NCBI GenBank assembly: GCA_025330725.1
Contig: JAIWND010000009.1
Location: 124,001-188,000, forward strand
Reading direction: 5' to 3'
DNA: 64,000 bases
Source: Chlamydoabsidia padenii
Lineage: Eukaryota; Mucoromycota; Mucoromycetes; Mucorales; Cunninghamellaceae
Shown here: positions 36,130 to 49,357 of the stretch, one piece after another
How the letters are laid out: every line of letters starts with the position of its first letter
Numbering within the stretch: the stretch's first letter is position 1
The notes under the pieces: model-generated
Told to the model about the DNA's origin: nothing
The model's database searches: none
The model's input: the letters and a program-made list of their open reading frames with translations, nothing else
Made by a program: the position numbers and the translations under genes

Positions 36130-36663
36130 ATGCTATCACCACGGACGCCCCCTACTACCACTTTTAGAATGGCGTATCCTATTTTCCAAGATAATGGATC
36201 TAAATTTGTACCCTCTGATTACCAGCAGCAGCAACAACAACAACCATCTTATTGTCATTTCACCCATTCGCTCATGCATAAAGAGGACCATCGGCATCAT
36301 CCTTACAAGATACCACCAGTACGCGGCAACTATATCACCATCAACAGTGATTTGATCTGTGCTCACTATTTGCCCATTCATAATCACTCGTCTGTCAAAG
36401 CAAAGCGTAAGCGTGCAAGCCCGACACAAATCATGATTCTGGAACACGTTTTTGGTCATACCGCTTTCCCCTCAACTGGCTTGAGGGAAGAACTAGGAGA
36501 GAAATTAGGTATGGAACCCCGTGCTGTGCAGATCTGGTTTCAGAACAAACGTCAATCCACGAAACGAGATCAATGGGGTAGCAATTTGGAACAAAGACAT
36601 CAACAAGACCACCATCATCGACCATCACCTTTACCCAACTTATCATCATCAACATCAGCATAA
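36130..36663 (+). CDS. Homeodomain transcription factor
   Basis: Intronless, 177 residues from ATG 36130 (MLSPRTPPTTTF). The homeodomain spans about residues 92-148: KAKRKRASPTQIMILEHVF, PSTGLREELGEKLGMEPRA and VQIWFQNKRQSTKR. The helix-3 residues that contact DNA (Trp48, Phe49, Asn51, Arg53) are all present. The loop is of ordinary length, so it is not a TALE type. A Gln run precedes the domain, and a His-rich tail ends in a Ser-rich stretch. Homeodomain proteins of this size act as nuclear regulators in fungi (Yox1/Phx1-like); the target is unknown. Confidence 0.9.
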   Translation: MLSPRTPPTTTFRMAYPIFQDNGSKFVPSDYQQQQQQQPSYCHFTHSLMHKEDHRHHPYKIPPVRGNYITINSDLICAHYLPIHNHSSVKAKRKRASPTQIMILEHVFGHTAFPSTGLREELGEKLGMEPRAVQIWFQNKRQSTKRDQWGSNLEQRHQQDHHHRPSPLPNLSSSTSA

Positions 36664-38040
36664 TCAATAGTATCAACTTGTTGACTTTTTTTTTTTTTTT
36701 TTTTTTTTGTATGCTGATCTCTGCATTCTTTCAAAATTTATGCATTTTAACCCCGATCCATAAAACTCCGCCACTCAGAAATAAGCTGAGCAAAAAGTTT
36801 GACTTATTTTTATATTCCTCTCCATTTCCTTAAAAAGTGCTTTCCCTTCACAACATTCCTTTCAATATCATAAACATCTCTATCTTTATTCATTGTCACT
36901 CATTCACATATAGTCATTCCTTCATTTAGTTCATTTTACATGCATATATTGTCTTACACTCATCATTCTACTGCTCTTATTATTATCATATCATACTGGA
37001 TCAAACTAAAAAATAAATCTCCTTTTTGAAAAAGTATGAAACAATAAAATGTAATCCCACTTAATTTCTTGTGGTGACACAAATGTACCAAAGGAATGTC
37101 AACACTAAAACGTGATACATACATTGACGACTCAATTGAAACTTTGTCGCTAGCATTTACAGACTTGAAGAGATTTTTTTTGTACACAATGAATTGAATC
37201 TGTGTGGATCAATCATCATTCATCATCGATTTATTCTTTAATTAATGAAATGTTATTATCTACGTGTATCGTACATCATCGTACCGCAATCCCTATTTAA
37301 ACCAAAACATAATCTCAGAGTCCTTTCCATTTTCTAGATTATTTTCCAAAACAAGAGATTTGGGATTTCATGGACTCTTCCCATGGATGAGTTCCTCAGG
37401 CGGGGATTTAATTTGGTATGCCGGAGAATTTCAGGGGTAATTCTTTTTTTAGTGTCCCTATTTATTGTCGATCCTTGTTGGAAAGATAGATAGTGCTTGC
37501 TGCTCTCATTCAATGAAGTTTTCTTTCTATGGTTGGTCAACATTCGAGTTTGAATGATGCTCATGAATCAAGTCCAGGATTCTCAAGTTTTTGTTGCCAG
37601 AGAGCTAATCCCTAATGGGTAATCAGTCATGGGCGATCCCTCTTCTAGATGCAGTGTAATACTAGTTTGTACGGAAAATGGTTTGATTATTTTCTTCATT
37701 TGCCCTTTTTGTATTTAGCTTGATCTTCTATCCATTGTGTTGGTCGGGGCGGGGTGTAAATACTAGTGATCATGCATACCACTCTGTTGGCGCTAGATGT
37801 CTGTTTGTCTTACACGGAACATGTCAAAAATGGAGAAAACATCTATTTCATTGTGTTGCTACGTTTCTCACACTTTTACTAGTTTAGAAATGATAGGATA
37901 AATCATGTCATGTACTTAATTCTTGGTCCAGTGTGCTGGATTTGCGCTTTTTAAAATACTGCCATTCACGGTTTCTAATCTGATTGAGGAAAATGTAGGC
38001 AGACAGAAGCAAACCTAGTGTTCAAACCCCGGTCACCCTT

Positions 38041-38230
38041 GATTCCTTAGCAGAGCTCTACTGTCTCAATGGACGACGGATGTTCATGACCAAAGTGATC
38101 ATGAGCACTCTATAGCCTATTTCCAGCAAACTGTACATAATAATTGAAGTATCAAGACCCATGTATCAAGCTGTACAGCCTTGCGATTGTTTTTACCTGT
38201 CTTTTGTGAAAAAAACATGTAGGGTGAAGG
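38041..38230 (+). repeat. Diverged copy of the 230-bp repeat
   Basis: It shares scattered blocks in the same order with the tandem copies to its right: GAGCTCTACT..TC.ATTG/ATGG, ACGGATGTTCATGA, the CTATTTCCAGCA block, TCAAGACCC.TGT, and TTGCGATT..TTTTACCTGTC. Identity is clearly lower than between the two tandem copies, which suggests an older duplication. Confidence 0.55.
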
Positions 38231-38474
38231 CTCCAACTCCTCCCCCCAAAATCTTTTCGCCTGAGCTGGCCTGATTTCTACGCCTAACTTTTCACACAAA
38301 TTTCCTTCCACTTGAGTCTAATCTTTGCTGAAACGATCCACATGGAAAAACAATAAAAAAGTGAAATCGTCTTCGGGGTCTCAAACTTTCATTCTGATAT
38401 TTCTTTTCTTTTGACCCTAGACATAATTTGATCTCTATCGGGGAATTGCTAGGTGCACGGAAAGTGTGCACGGG

Positions 38475-38953
38475 ATTTTGGGAAGAGCACTACTTGCTCA
38501 ATTGTCAACTGGTGCTAATGATTAAAGTGGTGATGTGGACACTACGGCATATTTCCAACATAAGTCACCGCAAAAGCCAAGCTCCAAGACCCTTGTGTCG
38601 GTATGTTCAGACTTGCGATGACTTTTATCTGTCATTTGTAAGAAACAAAGAAAAAGTACGAAGAGGAACCAGACTTCACTTTCAGATCCCGCTTGCTTCT
38701 ACCAAGATTTGGAAAGGGCTCTACTCGCTCCATTGTCAACGGATGCTAATGATTAAAGTGGCGATATGAACACAACAGCATATTTCCAACATAAGTCACC
38801 ACAAAAGCCAAGCCCCAAGACCCTTGTGTCGGTATGTTCAGACTTGCGATGACTTTTACCTGACCTTTCTAAGAAAAAAAAAATAGTACGAAGAGGAGCG
38901 AGATTTCGTTTTCAGATCCCGCCTGCCTCTGCTAAGATTTGGTAAGAGTACTA
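38475..38953 (+). repeat. Tandem repeat, about 2.1 copies of a 230-bp unit
   Basis: Unit 1 starts near 38475 (ATTTTGGGAAGAGCACTAC), unit 2 near 38706 (ATTTGGAAAGGGCTCTAC) and a third partial copy near 38936 (ATTTGGTAAGAGTACTAC). The copies share long identical blocks, such as AGACCCTTGTGTCGGTATGT and TCAGACTTGCGATGACTTTT. Each unit ends with TTTCAGATCCCGC, a relative of the recurrent promoter element. No long ORF is conserved between units. Confidence 0.85.
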
Positions 38954-39492
38954 CATAATACTTTTCCGTTTATCACAAAGTCCTATGTATAAAATGTTAC
39001 ATATGATTTTTTATTACTTCCAGTTAAGATAAAAAGTATTTCTATTTTAATGTATGTCTATATTATGATGAGATGGAGGGAGTAATGTTAAAAGGGAGAC
39101 TAAACTACGTGTACGAAGAGGGGAGTAGAAAGACAAAAACATTTATCACCTATAATTTTTTCTAATCTCGAACTAAACTAACCGCAACCTAACGCAACTT
39201 CACCACCTCAAACTATTCGACACTGTCCCAACCATGTCTATTTCCAATTTCAATAGTATCTTTTCGTCATCACAGGATCATAAGCGTCCTTGTCATTTGA
39301 AGCAGTATCATAATTAACTGTCAATAAAGAAATGAAGCGTTATCTAGTATGTAAAATAAATAATGCATCGAACGAAGGAGATGTTCGACCATGAATATAG
39401 TAATGGAGTCAATAATAATCTTTAATCAAAAATAAAATGGAGCGATATATGTATAAGTATTTAAAAGCATTTTAAAACTAAAGTGTATCTGA

Positions 39493-40451
39493 CTAGTCTT
39501 GACGAGATTTCAATGTCTTGGTGATAATTTCGGTGGGTGTGCTATATAAAGTGTGAGTGCCATGTTATTGTTAGCCATGATTGTATCAACTTACATGATA
39601 TGGACAACAGCCCCCCATCCAGAGAGAGCATCTCTATCTTGAGCATTAAGGAGTGCTTGAGAGATGGTTTCAAACAGGTCTTCAGGTTCGAGATCAGGTT
39701 CCCATAGAGATTCGCACATACCATAGAGATTAGGGCCAGCAGTACCACTGACGACGAAATCCTTGGCAAAGTTGATACACCCTATCAAATCCATTGAGCA
39801 GATAAAAGGTTTACCGTCTTTGCCTAAACCGGCTACAACAGGTTCAACAAAGTAAGGACCAAATCTATACAAAGTAAACCATGTTTTAATAGGTTCGGTC
39901 TTGTGTTATCCGAGTAACTGCACTTTTTATCCCTTCTTTTACCTTCGTTCATATAATGTTGATGATACCAAGTGTGCTAGTGTCTTTGGTTCGATATCCC
40001 TTTCTTCGCGCATCTTGTACATGTTCACCTTGAATCGAAATCGATCGGCTCTATTCAGTTCACAAAAAAGTTTGATACTTGTTAGTTTCATTTATCTATT
40101 GGTGGGATTTTCACTTACAAAGTCAAGACATCTGTTGCCAAACCAGGTAGACCAATGAAGCTTTTTTCTGAAGCTTGAAAGATCTTTTGGAATTCAGTAG
40201 ATACCGTCATAAATTGTTGACCCAACCGTTTATCAGCAGCAATGGCCACACAATCTTTTCCAACCATGGCCACTACAGAGCCACCATTGTATTGCATAAT
40301 CGACTAAACATGTGATTATACAAAAAGAAAGAATAAGTACTTCAGTCATCAAACAATAGGTACACCATTAGATCCTTTGAAGAAGTAGACAGCAGATCCC
40401 CTTGTTACAAAGTGTGTCGTTTATCATTATTCATGTTTTACGACTTACCAT
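39493..40451 (-). CDS. PUP3: 20S proteasome subunit beta type-3
   Basis: Exons 40449-40451 (only ATG), 40119-40303, 39943-40050, 39595-39864 and 39493-39541 give 204 residues. Joined, the protein starts [20 protein letters not shown], matching PSMB3 (MSIM.YNGG...). It continues [95 protein letters not shown] and SGWGAVVHI. Beta-3 is a structural, non-catalytic ring subunit of the 20S core; the N-terminal Thr nucleophile is absent, as expected. The length is nearly identical to the human protein (205). The start codon isolated in its own 3-nt exon is odd but well supported by the family N-terminus. It is divergent, 95 bp away, from a possible small gene. Confidence 0.95.
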
Positions 40452-40546
40452 GTTTAATTTATAATGTGGAGGGGTGGAAGAAAAGGGGAATGAGAGATAG
40501 AGAAAGAGTAAAGAGGAAATGGGGTTTCGCGTCTCTTTTTTAAAAA

Positions 40547-40872
40547 ATGACGTTGCCACTAAATCGCCCGGTGAGCGGAATTTCAATTTCACTTTTGCTC
40601 TCCTCTTCTTCTCCTTTCTTCAACTCAAAGTACAAAGGTAATTATGACATACTCTCACTAGACAAGCTCACTTATCATAAAGTTTTTTGTTTTGTTTTAT
40701 AGAAAATGTTACCGATTGGAATAGTGGCCGTAATCCCCATCCTTATAGATTGCACCAACGAATACGATTGACTCAAAACGATCTATCAGCAATCTCATAC
40801 CATATCTATCGCCAAAGACACCTTGAACAAATTACAGTGTCTCATCTCAATCATATGCATTATTGGAAATAG
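40547..40872 (+). CDS. Possible small two-exon gene, 86 aa, unknown
   Basis: Exons 40547-40637 and 40703-40872 are separated by a 65-bp intron with GTAATT and TTTATAG borders, and splice in frame (G|AA). The N-terminus is hydrophobic (SGISISLLLSSSSPFF) and could be a signal or membrane segment. The rest is polar and His/Arg-rich (PHPYRLHQRIRLTQNDL, AISYHIYRQRHLEQ). No family is recognised. The ATG lies only 95 bp from the divergent PUP3 start, and a promoter-type element (GAGCGGAATTTCAATTTC) falls inside the first exon. The transcript may therefore start later, or the ORF may be spurious. Confidence 0.3.
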
Positions 40873-41067
40873 AAGCAAAGCGGCAGCAGTTATATCCCCA
40901 GATGTGATGTCGAGTCAGTTGCATAATTGACAGAATTCACCTTGCTGGCACTTTCTTTTTTTTTTTTTTTTTCTTTTTTAGTAGTAGTAGTAGCTGACGA
41001 CTTGACACTGGCAACATAATAATCTCAATATCATCTTTTAGAAATCGATCGGGGACACTCTATGGTA

Positions 41068-41101
<34 letters not shown>

Positions 41102-41526
41102 GGATGAGACAGTTCGTTTCTTTTACTGATAACGCTGATTTTTGGATTAAGTATAGGTAACGACAAGTGATTTATCGCCATTGAAATGGACTCTTTAGAT
41201 GTATGATGATCAAATGTAGGTGACCTGGCAAACGATTTGAAATAGCAACTCGCTTCTTTACAACCATTGGATATACGGTGAGTAGGACAAGGTGGCACGA
41301 CAATCGACAAATGGTGACAAACATGGGTCCAACACACATGATATTACACGATACATAGATATAGACTAGAATCCCCGCCCCCCACACACATAGTTAGATA
41401 TACAGGTTTTTATTTTATCTGAATAACATATAATAAAGGCAAACAAGGTTGGGGGAATAAGATGTGTATGATAACTATGTACTATGAAAATGAATTAGGG
41501 TTGTAATGTGTCTATATACTATGTGG
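40873..41526. other. Intergenic region with poly(T) and poly(A) tracts
   Basis: Contains a T-rich run near 40957-40979 and a pure A30 at 41071-41100, followed by about 300 bp of unique sequence with no recognisable coding or RNA feature. The right end is the 3' flank of the small minus-strand gene, which carries AATAAA-like sequence near 41431. Confidence 0.5.
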
Positions 41527-41979
41527 TCAGGGTTCTTGGTGATGGATGGGTAACTTGGGGTATCTATAAACTTTGGGTGGTCCCGCCGCAAATCGAACCA
41601 AAGCAGGCGATCGAGGTGGTGATGATGGTGAAGAAGACTGTGAAGAGGATAGTGTGGTGGCAAATGATCGACCTTGGGCCGCCGTAGGACAAGTGTCATG
41701 GGTTGGAGTCATAAGAATACCCTTGGGTGTATGACTGGTACAAAGCAAGGTCGGTGCTTCACGTACTTCCTTGTCGTATTCTTGTTGTTCCAATCGTTGG
41801 TGTTCCTTCACAAGTGCTTGTACTAGTTCAAAAGTGTTTTCTCGTCTTGGTGGATGTCGTTGGTATTCCTTTCGCTGCCTTGATCGATGATGGACAGTCG
41901 GTAATGTCATTAGTATTGACGGGTCGGTATAAGAAGTGTCGGTGGGTGATATTGGTGGACTTGGTAATGTTGACATCAT
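41527..41979 (-). CDS. Hypothetical 150-aa Ser/Pro-rich protein
   Basis: Intronless frame. I chose the Met-Met pair at 41979 (MMSTLPSPPISPTDTSYTD) because the frame further upstream has only a non-ATG start and is low complexity. Recognisable parts are a short charged helix (ENTFELVQALVKEHQRLEQQ), a KGILMTPTH motif and a C-terminal VRFAAGPPKVYRYPK. The KGIL...VRF...VYRYP arrangement looks like a short linear-motif protein. I do not recognise a family and assign no function. A CCAATCGG box lies about 115 bp upstream, near 42096. Confidence 0.55.
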   Translation of the reverse strand: MMSTLPSPPISPTDTSYTDPSILMTLPTVHHRSRQRKEYQRHPPRRENTFELVQALVKEHQRLEQQEYDKEVREAPTLLCTSHTPKGILMTPTHDTCPTAAQGRSFATTLSSSQSSSPSSPPRSPALVRFAAGPPKVYRYPKLPIHHQEP

Positions 41980-42268
41980 CAAGGGACGTGAGTTTGTTGG
42001 CAATGTAAAAGAAGAAGAAGAAGAAAGTAAAGTAAAAGAAAAAGAATCTTTTTTCAATCATTGGTCCCCCAAAAAAAATCCTGCTTTAGCCAATCGGAGT
42101 GCACAATTTCCACTGTGTGAATTAAAATAAAAAGATCTTCGGATCGACAAAAAACAGTTGATTGGTTTGACTTTTTATTGTTTGAGTGGTTTAAAAAGTG
42201 CTAATCTATATACATAATATAAAGTCAAATAGCTATTTTAAAATTTAATACTATAACTAAATTTTCTA

Positions 42269-43570
42269 TTAGGTATGACGACTAACTGCATAAGCAGGGG
42301 GCATAACACCACCAGGACAGAGTTCATCCAGTTTCGCTTCAACAATAGCCTAGTGTCAGATTTATAAAGCGGAGTTTAGTAAAACTTTTTTTTTTTTTTT
42401 TTTTTTTTTTAATCGGGAGTGAGGGTCATCATCTTTTTACCTGTAACGTGTTTGCATCTTCAAATACAAACGATCCTTCTTCATTGAATAATCTTGCATT
42501 GTCATACATGAGGCGGAAGTCATCACGGAATTGTTGGATGGTGCGATAGTACGGTGATCGGATTCGTTTGAGGATCATTTCCATAGATATCGGCTCCTTG
42601 ATCATTTTATAATATGTCGGATAGTCTTGTTTGCTGACCAATGTCATAAATAGTTCACTGAGTTCCCGGTAGGTGCTAAATAAGGAGAAGAAGTCAGTAA
42701 GACAAAATTATAAAACATCGAGTGTTTTGCCACACTTACTCTTCTTCGTCTTCGCGGGCTTCTAATGCTGCTTTATATACTTGTTCAAAGATGTTCGTCA
42801 TTTGTTTCCGGACACTGGGTGATACTGTATCGGGTCTATCAATGCCGTTGTGGGTAGATCGACGTCCTCGTTTCGCCTAAGATGGGTGATAATTAAATTA
42901 GTTGGTCCATTGCATATCATTTATCCAAACAAACTTACTGCCTCCAATGGCTTTTGTTTCTTTCTGAGTCCATCCGGATCATCCAGTTCTTCACGTCTAC
43001 GTCTACCACCGATTCGACCATTGGCACCGTTTTCTTTAGATTTAGTTGCCGATCGTTGTCTTCTTTCATTGTTTTTCTGAGAAGCATCATCCAGTTCGTC
43101 ATCAGTCATTAGTAACTAAATAATAACACATAGGTTAGATCATTTTAATCAGTCCCCCCCCCTCAACCCTTTAATGACTTACGTCAGATAATTCATCATC
43201 TGTTCCACCATAGTCATAGCGGATTTCTTCCCGTATACGTTGACCACGACCATATTCATTTTCATCATCCGAGTTGGCCGGCACATAGTCGTCTCGTTGG
43301 TATATATCAGGTAGTTCGGATATTTGAATAAGTCGTTCCACCTTTGTGCCACGGCCACCTATGCGTGCCCACCATTCCATGTCTTCTTTAGCTTTTTCCG
43401 CATCCACTTGAGCAAACACCTCCAAATCACCATCGTTTCGGAGCAAGATTTGATTTAGTTCTTCATCATCGACTACATCGTCTTCATCATCGGATGATTC
43501 GTCGTTCTTGTCCTCCAAAAGGGATCGCTACAACATCAAAGGGGTTAACAAAAAATTGAAGTGTGCTGTG

Positions 43571-43609
<39 letters not shown>

Positions 43610-46600
43610 TACTTACCAAAAACGCCTCCCGGTCTTCTTCAGTACTTCGGTTGTCGAATTTACCCGCCTGAATCACCTTGCCATCGATATCCAGTTTGTA
43701 GTTTGCCCGCGCCAAAATGTTTTCTTCAACAGTGTTTGCAGAGACCAATCTAAAGATTCGGACTTCCTTTGTTTGACCAATACGATGTGCACGATCTTGA
43801 GCTTGTAAATCTTGATGAGGATTCCAATCAGAGTCAAAGATGATCACAGTATCTGCAGTTTGCAAATTCAGCCCTAATCCACCAGCCCGAGTGCTGAGTA
43901 AAAAGACTGAGTAAGGAGAATTCGGTGCGTTAAATTGTTTGAGCATAAGTGACCGATCATCCGCCTAAGCATTTCCAAATATAAATTATCGTCAGCAGTC
44001 CATTTTTATCAAATATTCTTCAACTTACCTTTGTAGAGCCGTCCAAGCGAAGGTAATTGAATCCTCGATAAGCAAGGAAGTCTTCCATAATGCTCATAAT
44101 TTGTGTCATTTGGAAGAAGATGAGGACCTACATGATAATATACAATAAAAAAGGACAAATTAGTATCAAGGCATGAAGAATGTATGTTTTACCCTATTCT
44201 CACCATGTACTTACTCTGTGACCAGTCCGTTCTAACTTGGGAAGCATTCTATCCAATAGTTCAAACTTGCCAGATACCCGGAAGAGTAGTTCATTGGACC
44301 GTCGTAGAGGGTTGACAGCGTTTTCCACCAATTCAAACACAAATGGGTGATTACAAATCTTCCGAAGTTGCATAAGGGTATTGTTAAGACCCTTGACACC
44401 CTTTTTGCTTCTAAAATTAACCAAATCAAAAGGAGTATGTGAGTACAATATCCCGTTTTTACACTTGTCTTACCCTTTTTCAGTATCACCAGTAAATAGA
44501 ATACCATGCTTTTTCATTTGATTGTATACTTTGGATTGAAGAGGAGAGAGTTTGCATTTGATGACCCGTTCCACCTTGTCGGGCAGTTCGGATTCCACAT
44601 CCCGTTTCAATCGTCGGAGTAAAAAGGGACGAAGTACCTTGTGGAGTCGCTTGATGATCAAAAGTTGTTCTTCTTCATTTAGACCCACCCGGTCTTGTAC
44701 ACCTTGATTAGTAAAGGGAGTATTAAACCATTCTTCAAAACTCTTGACACTTTTGAAGATCTTGGGGAGAATAAAGTTGAGGAGAGCCCATAATTCTGGC
44801 AAGTTGTTCTAAGAAGAAGAAAAAGCCAAACATGATTAGTAAGCTGCTGGAATGGATTTAGGGCGTTGTTATATTTACTTGTAACGGAGTACCAGTGAGG
44901 ATCAGGCGGTATCTTGTTGTATAGTATTGGCGAAGCACAGTGGTCAGTTTTGAGTTGGCATTCTTCATACGATGTCCTTCGTCGATAATTAGATAAGTCC
45001 ATTTCACTTTGCAAAGCACAGGGCGATCTTTGATGATGTAATCAAATGTTGTCAAAAGTACCTGGAATCCACCTTGTCTGATACTAGCTTGTAGAGGACG
45101 CCGAGATTGTGGGTTTCCTTTGTATACGATCTTTGTGATAGCTGGTGCCCATTTTTCGAATTCCAATACCCAATTTGGGAGAGTCCTGATAGATAAATAT
45201 ATATATATGTATATGTAAAAAGGACGACGTTAGATTCCATATACCTATAATGGTAGTCCGTAAAATAAGGGTAACTTACGATAGTGGTACAATGATCAAG
45301 AAGGGTCCCATTTGACGTTTGTGTTCAATTAGGTAAGTGATCAGGCTGAGTGTCTGAATTGTTTTGCCCAAACCCATTTCGTCAGCAAGGATTCCATTCA
45401 AATGATTGTTGTAAAGTGATACCATCCATTGCAACCCTTTTATCTAATAACATAAAACAGTTAATTTTGTTTCTGGTGTATCTGTTTGAATGCCTTTTTT
45501 CCACCTCTTACCTGGTATTCTTTTAATTTGCCACCAATGAGTAAGGATGACTGAGTCACAGCCTCCTTGACTCGATGAGTTACTTGGTAATAGTCATCCT
45601 TGGCATCCACACCCTACACATCACCCCCCCCAAAAAAAAAGACATGTCAGTTAATAGATTCTTGATTAGTATGTTTCCTTTTTTTATTTGATTCTTACCA
45701 TAGTATCATGGTCCATATCATCTTCAAGGTATCGAGCATGCACAGGATCGTTTTGTTGATCCTTCACCGCCAAAGTAAGAGAGCCCAAGAATTCACCTGT
45801 TTGTTTCAATAATTGTGTCAGACGTGTATCCTTGGCTTCGTCAATCAATTTCATGTAAGCTTCTTCATCGTCATTCTTGAGTGCTTGGATACGTTCCTTG
45901 GAAATGCGTTCGACCTTCTTGAGTTCCTCCTTTTCGATATAGACATGATATTGCAAGACAGTCCGGCCCAATTTCTGTTGTTTTGCCTTGTGTTCATAAT
46001 GTCCCGTCACCAAAGTACGCCCATGATCGCAAATCGATTGTAAATAGTCCATGTGTTTCTGTTTCTCCCGGTGTTCCCGATTAAGTCGTTGTTGTCGTTC
46101 GATCTTTTCCGTCATGCGAGCTTCACGTAAGGATTGCTTCTTCATTCGTCGGTAAGCAAGTCGATCAGCAGAAGTGGAGAGTGTGGTGGATCGATCAATA
46201 GCATGAATGACTTGTTCACGAAGCTAGTATAGTACAAGATACAAAAAAATAAAAATTAAAGTTGGTTGTCAGAATGTCCTTTTTCTTCTTCTATGGATGG
46301 GCATAAACTTGTTACCTTTCGTTGCTTTGACAGCAGTCGCAGAGATTTGAGTTCGATGACAGCACGAAGTTTGGCACTACTTTGATCAGGGTGAGAGTGT
46401 TGTACAGACCAGGGGTTTTGCTGAGAGGCACCAGTATGATTGACAAGGTTACCAGGTAGCTTTTCCAATTCATCCATACGGTACCTAATCCGTGCTTGTA
46501 CCCGACGATCCCGTTCAGTAATAATCGAGTAAGTATCCATTCCGAGTGGTGAGATGCTAGGGACTAATAATCGTTTATGATGAGGTTGTAATTGATTGGG

Positions 46601-47264
46601 TGCGGTGTGTGCTGATCGATGAATAAGAGTATATGGTGATGCATAAGCATTGAAATCCACCTTTTTTGACGTCGAGTTTTCTGTTGTATCAGGTTTGTCT
46701 GTATCGATGTCCATGGTGTCTGGTCGATCATTATCATTAGGTGTCAGTGCTACAGTTGCCGTTGATGTATCTTGAGATTTGGGAGCCAGTATCGCTTGTT
46801 GCAAATGAGCTGGTAAAGGCATGTTCTTGGAGATGAGTTTGAAGGCGAGGATCTGATGTCGTAAAGTGGTGAGTTGAGACTTTGTAAAAGAGGCCCTGGA
46901 AATAGAATCTATTGAAATAAAAAGGAGTATCCATTAGTATCAAGTTGTCTATTGCTTGCTTATTGATACAAGTGTCCAATCTTACCATCAGTGTTACCAT
47001 TGTGGTTGTTTAAGGGCGTTGTCTTGTTTAGGGATATGGAAGAAGTTGTCTGTCTTGAGTACTGAAGATTTCGTAAAAAGTTCATAATGTGAGCCAGTTC
47101 TTGATTAGAAACTTCTTTCGCGCCTTGTTGCTGTAGTTCCTTGGCCCGCTAAGAGAGATCAAAGTTAGTTATCATATAACGGATTCCGTTGATTCCTTTG
47201 ATCTTCTTACCTGCATCATACTATTTAAAGTATGTTTGTTGAAGTTTTCCGGTGCTTCGTTCAT
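42269..47264 (-). CDS. SNF2: SNF2/STH1-type SWI/SNF (RSC) chromatin-remodelling ATPase
   Basis: About 16 exons encode roughly 1300 residues. Domains in order: a QLQ motif ([20 protein letters not shown]), an HSA region (Arg/Glu-rich, 45684-46230), the SNF2 ATPase and a helicase C-terminal half. ATPase motifs are [29 protein letters not shown] and [19 protein letters not shown]. Helicase motifs are [38 protein letters not shown] SnAC-like acidic segment, an Arg/Lys-rich AT-hook-like stretch (AKRGRRS) and a bromodomain ([30 protein letters not shown]) follow. It is the catalytic motor that slides or ejects nucleosomes. The bromodomain lies close to the C-terminus. The reading frame is open upstream of the chosen ATG to a possible acceptor at about 47314 (DPLSGPFPFIHPTNNP), so an additional 5' exon is possible. 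Confidence 0.93.
43573..43604 (+). repeat. Poly(T) tract, 32 nt, inside a SNF2-gene intron
   Basis: In the sense (minus) orientation this is poly(A) within the intron between the helicase-C and SnAC exons. Confidence 0.85.
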
Positions 47265-48053
47265 AGGATTGTTTGTTGGATGGATAAAAGGGAAAGGACC
47301 AGATAAAGGATCTACAAGAGCAAAAGTGAATATTGTGAGAAGACTGAATGAGGATAGAGGGAGGGGTGGGAGTGAGGAAATGTGCGCGCTTTACAACGAT
47401 TAAATAGGAAGAGGGAAAAAATGAAGTCCCGCGGAAGGTAGATATAGAGTGAGAATAGATAGTGTGAGAGACAAGAAAAAGAAAAGGGAGAAACGGGGAT
47501 TTTTTTTTTTTTTTGTTTTGTAATTTTTGATCAACGTCAGCACGGGGCGGCGATTGAAATCATTTGACCTTTCATGTCTATTGCTTGTCAAGTAACAAGG
47601 GACAAGTACCATCATGGAGTATGTTTTATATCTTGTGAAATTTATACCATATTCTATACGATATGATGGATAGCTATTATACTGAGCACCTTAATTTAGG
47701 GCTACCAGGTTAGTTTTACCAGACAATGGCCGGCCATTTCGGGGTTTCAAATCCGCCCTTTTCAATTCGCCAGTTTCCTTTTCTCTTTTTTTCTTCTCTT
47801 TCCCTTCTGTCATCCCCCCCCCTCCTCCAGGTAAAGCACAGCAGTAACGATAATAATACCTCATGGTGTAACTGCAGAAACATGTATACAATCGACAAAG
47901 TAGTTAGCCAATCTCATCCTGATACCCACTTTTATATGGATGCTAATTCAACACTTTTTTCTATATTACTTCCTTTGGTTTATTTTATCTAGTAGCACTT
48001 GCTCGGTGGACCTCTCTCTCTCTTTATAACAAGTCAATACCCAACTTTTACAC
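47265..48053. promoter_or_regulatory. Divergent promoter region of the SNF2-type and PP2A genes
   Basis: Holds GGGGCGGCGATTGAAATC (47544-47561) toward the remodeller gene and GGGGTTTCAAATCCGCCC (47741-47758) toward the PP2A gene. Also present are a T16 run (in plus-strand orientation) near 47500 and a CT-rich leader at 48012-48024 just before the PP2A ATG. Confidence 0.55.
47741..47758 (+). promoter_or_regulatory. Recurrent promoter element, TTTCAAATCCGCC type
   Basis: GGGGTTTCAAATCCGCCC, about 300 bp upstream of the PP2A catalytic subunit ATG. Confidence 0.4.

Positions 48054-49357
<1,304 letters not shown>

Larger units (their letters stand above)
36664..39492. other. 2.8-kb gene-free region containing tandem repeats
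   Basis: Starts with a T24 run and the 3' flank of the homeodomain gene. AT-rich unique sequence follows to about 37975, with isolated element variants at 36743, 37399 and 38020. A 230-bp tandem repeat and its diverged relative occupy 38041-38953. No ORF shows a protein family. 38960-39492 is the 3' flank of PUP3. Confidence 0.6.

Noticed and set aside
38018..38034. GTTCAAACCCCGGTC resembling a tRNA T-loop or Pol III B box
   Set aside because: The flanks do not pair as a T-stem, and I see no A box or acceptor stem at the expected distance. Better treated as a variant of the promoter element.
38475..38953. Direct repeats considered as a CRISPR array
   Set aside because: Only about two copies of a 230-bp unit, no short repeat/spacer pattern, and the host is eukaryotic.
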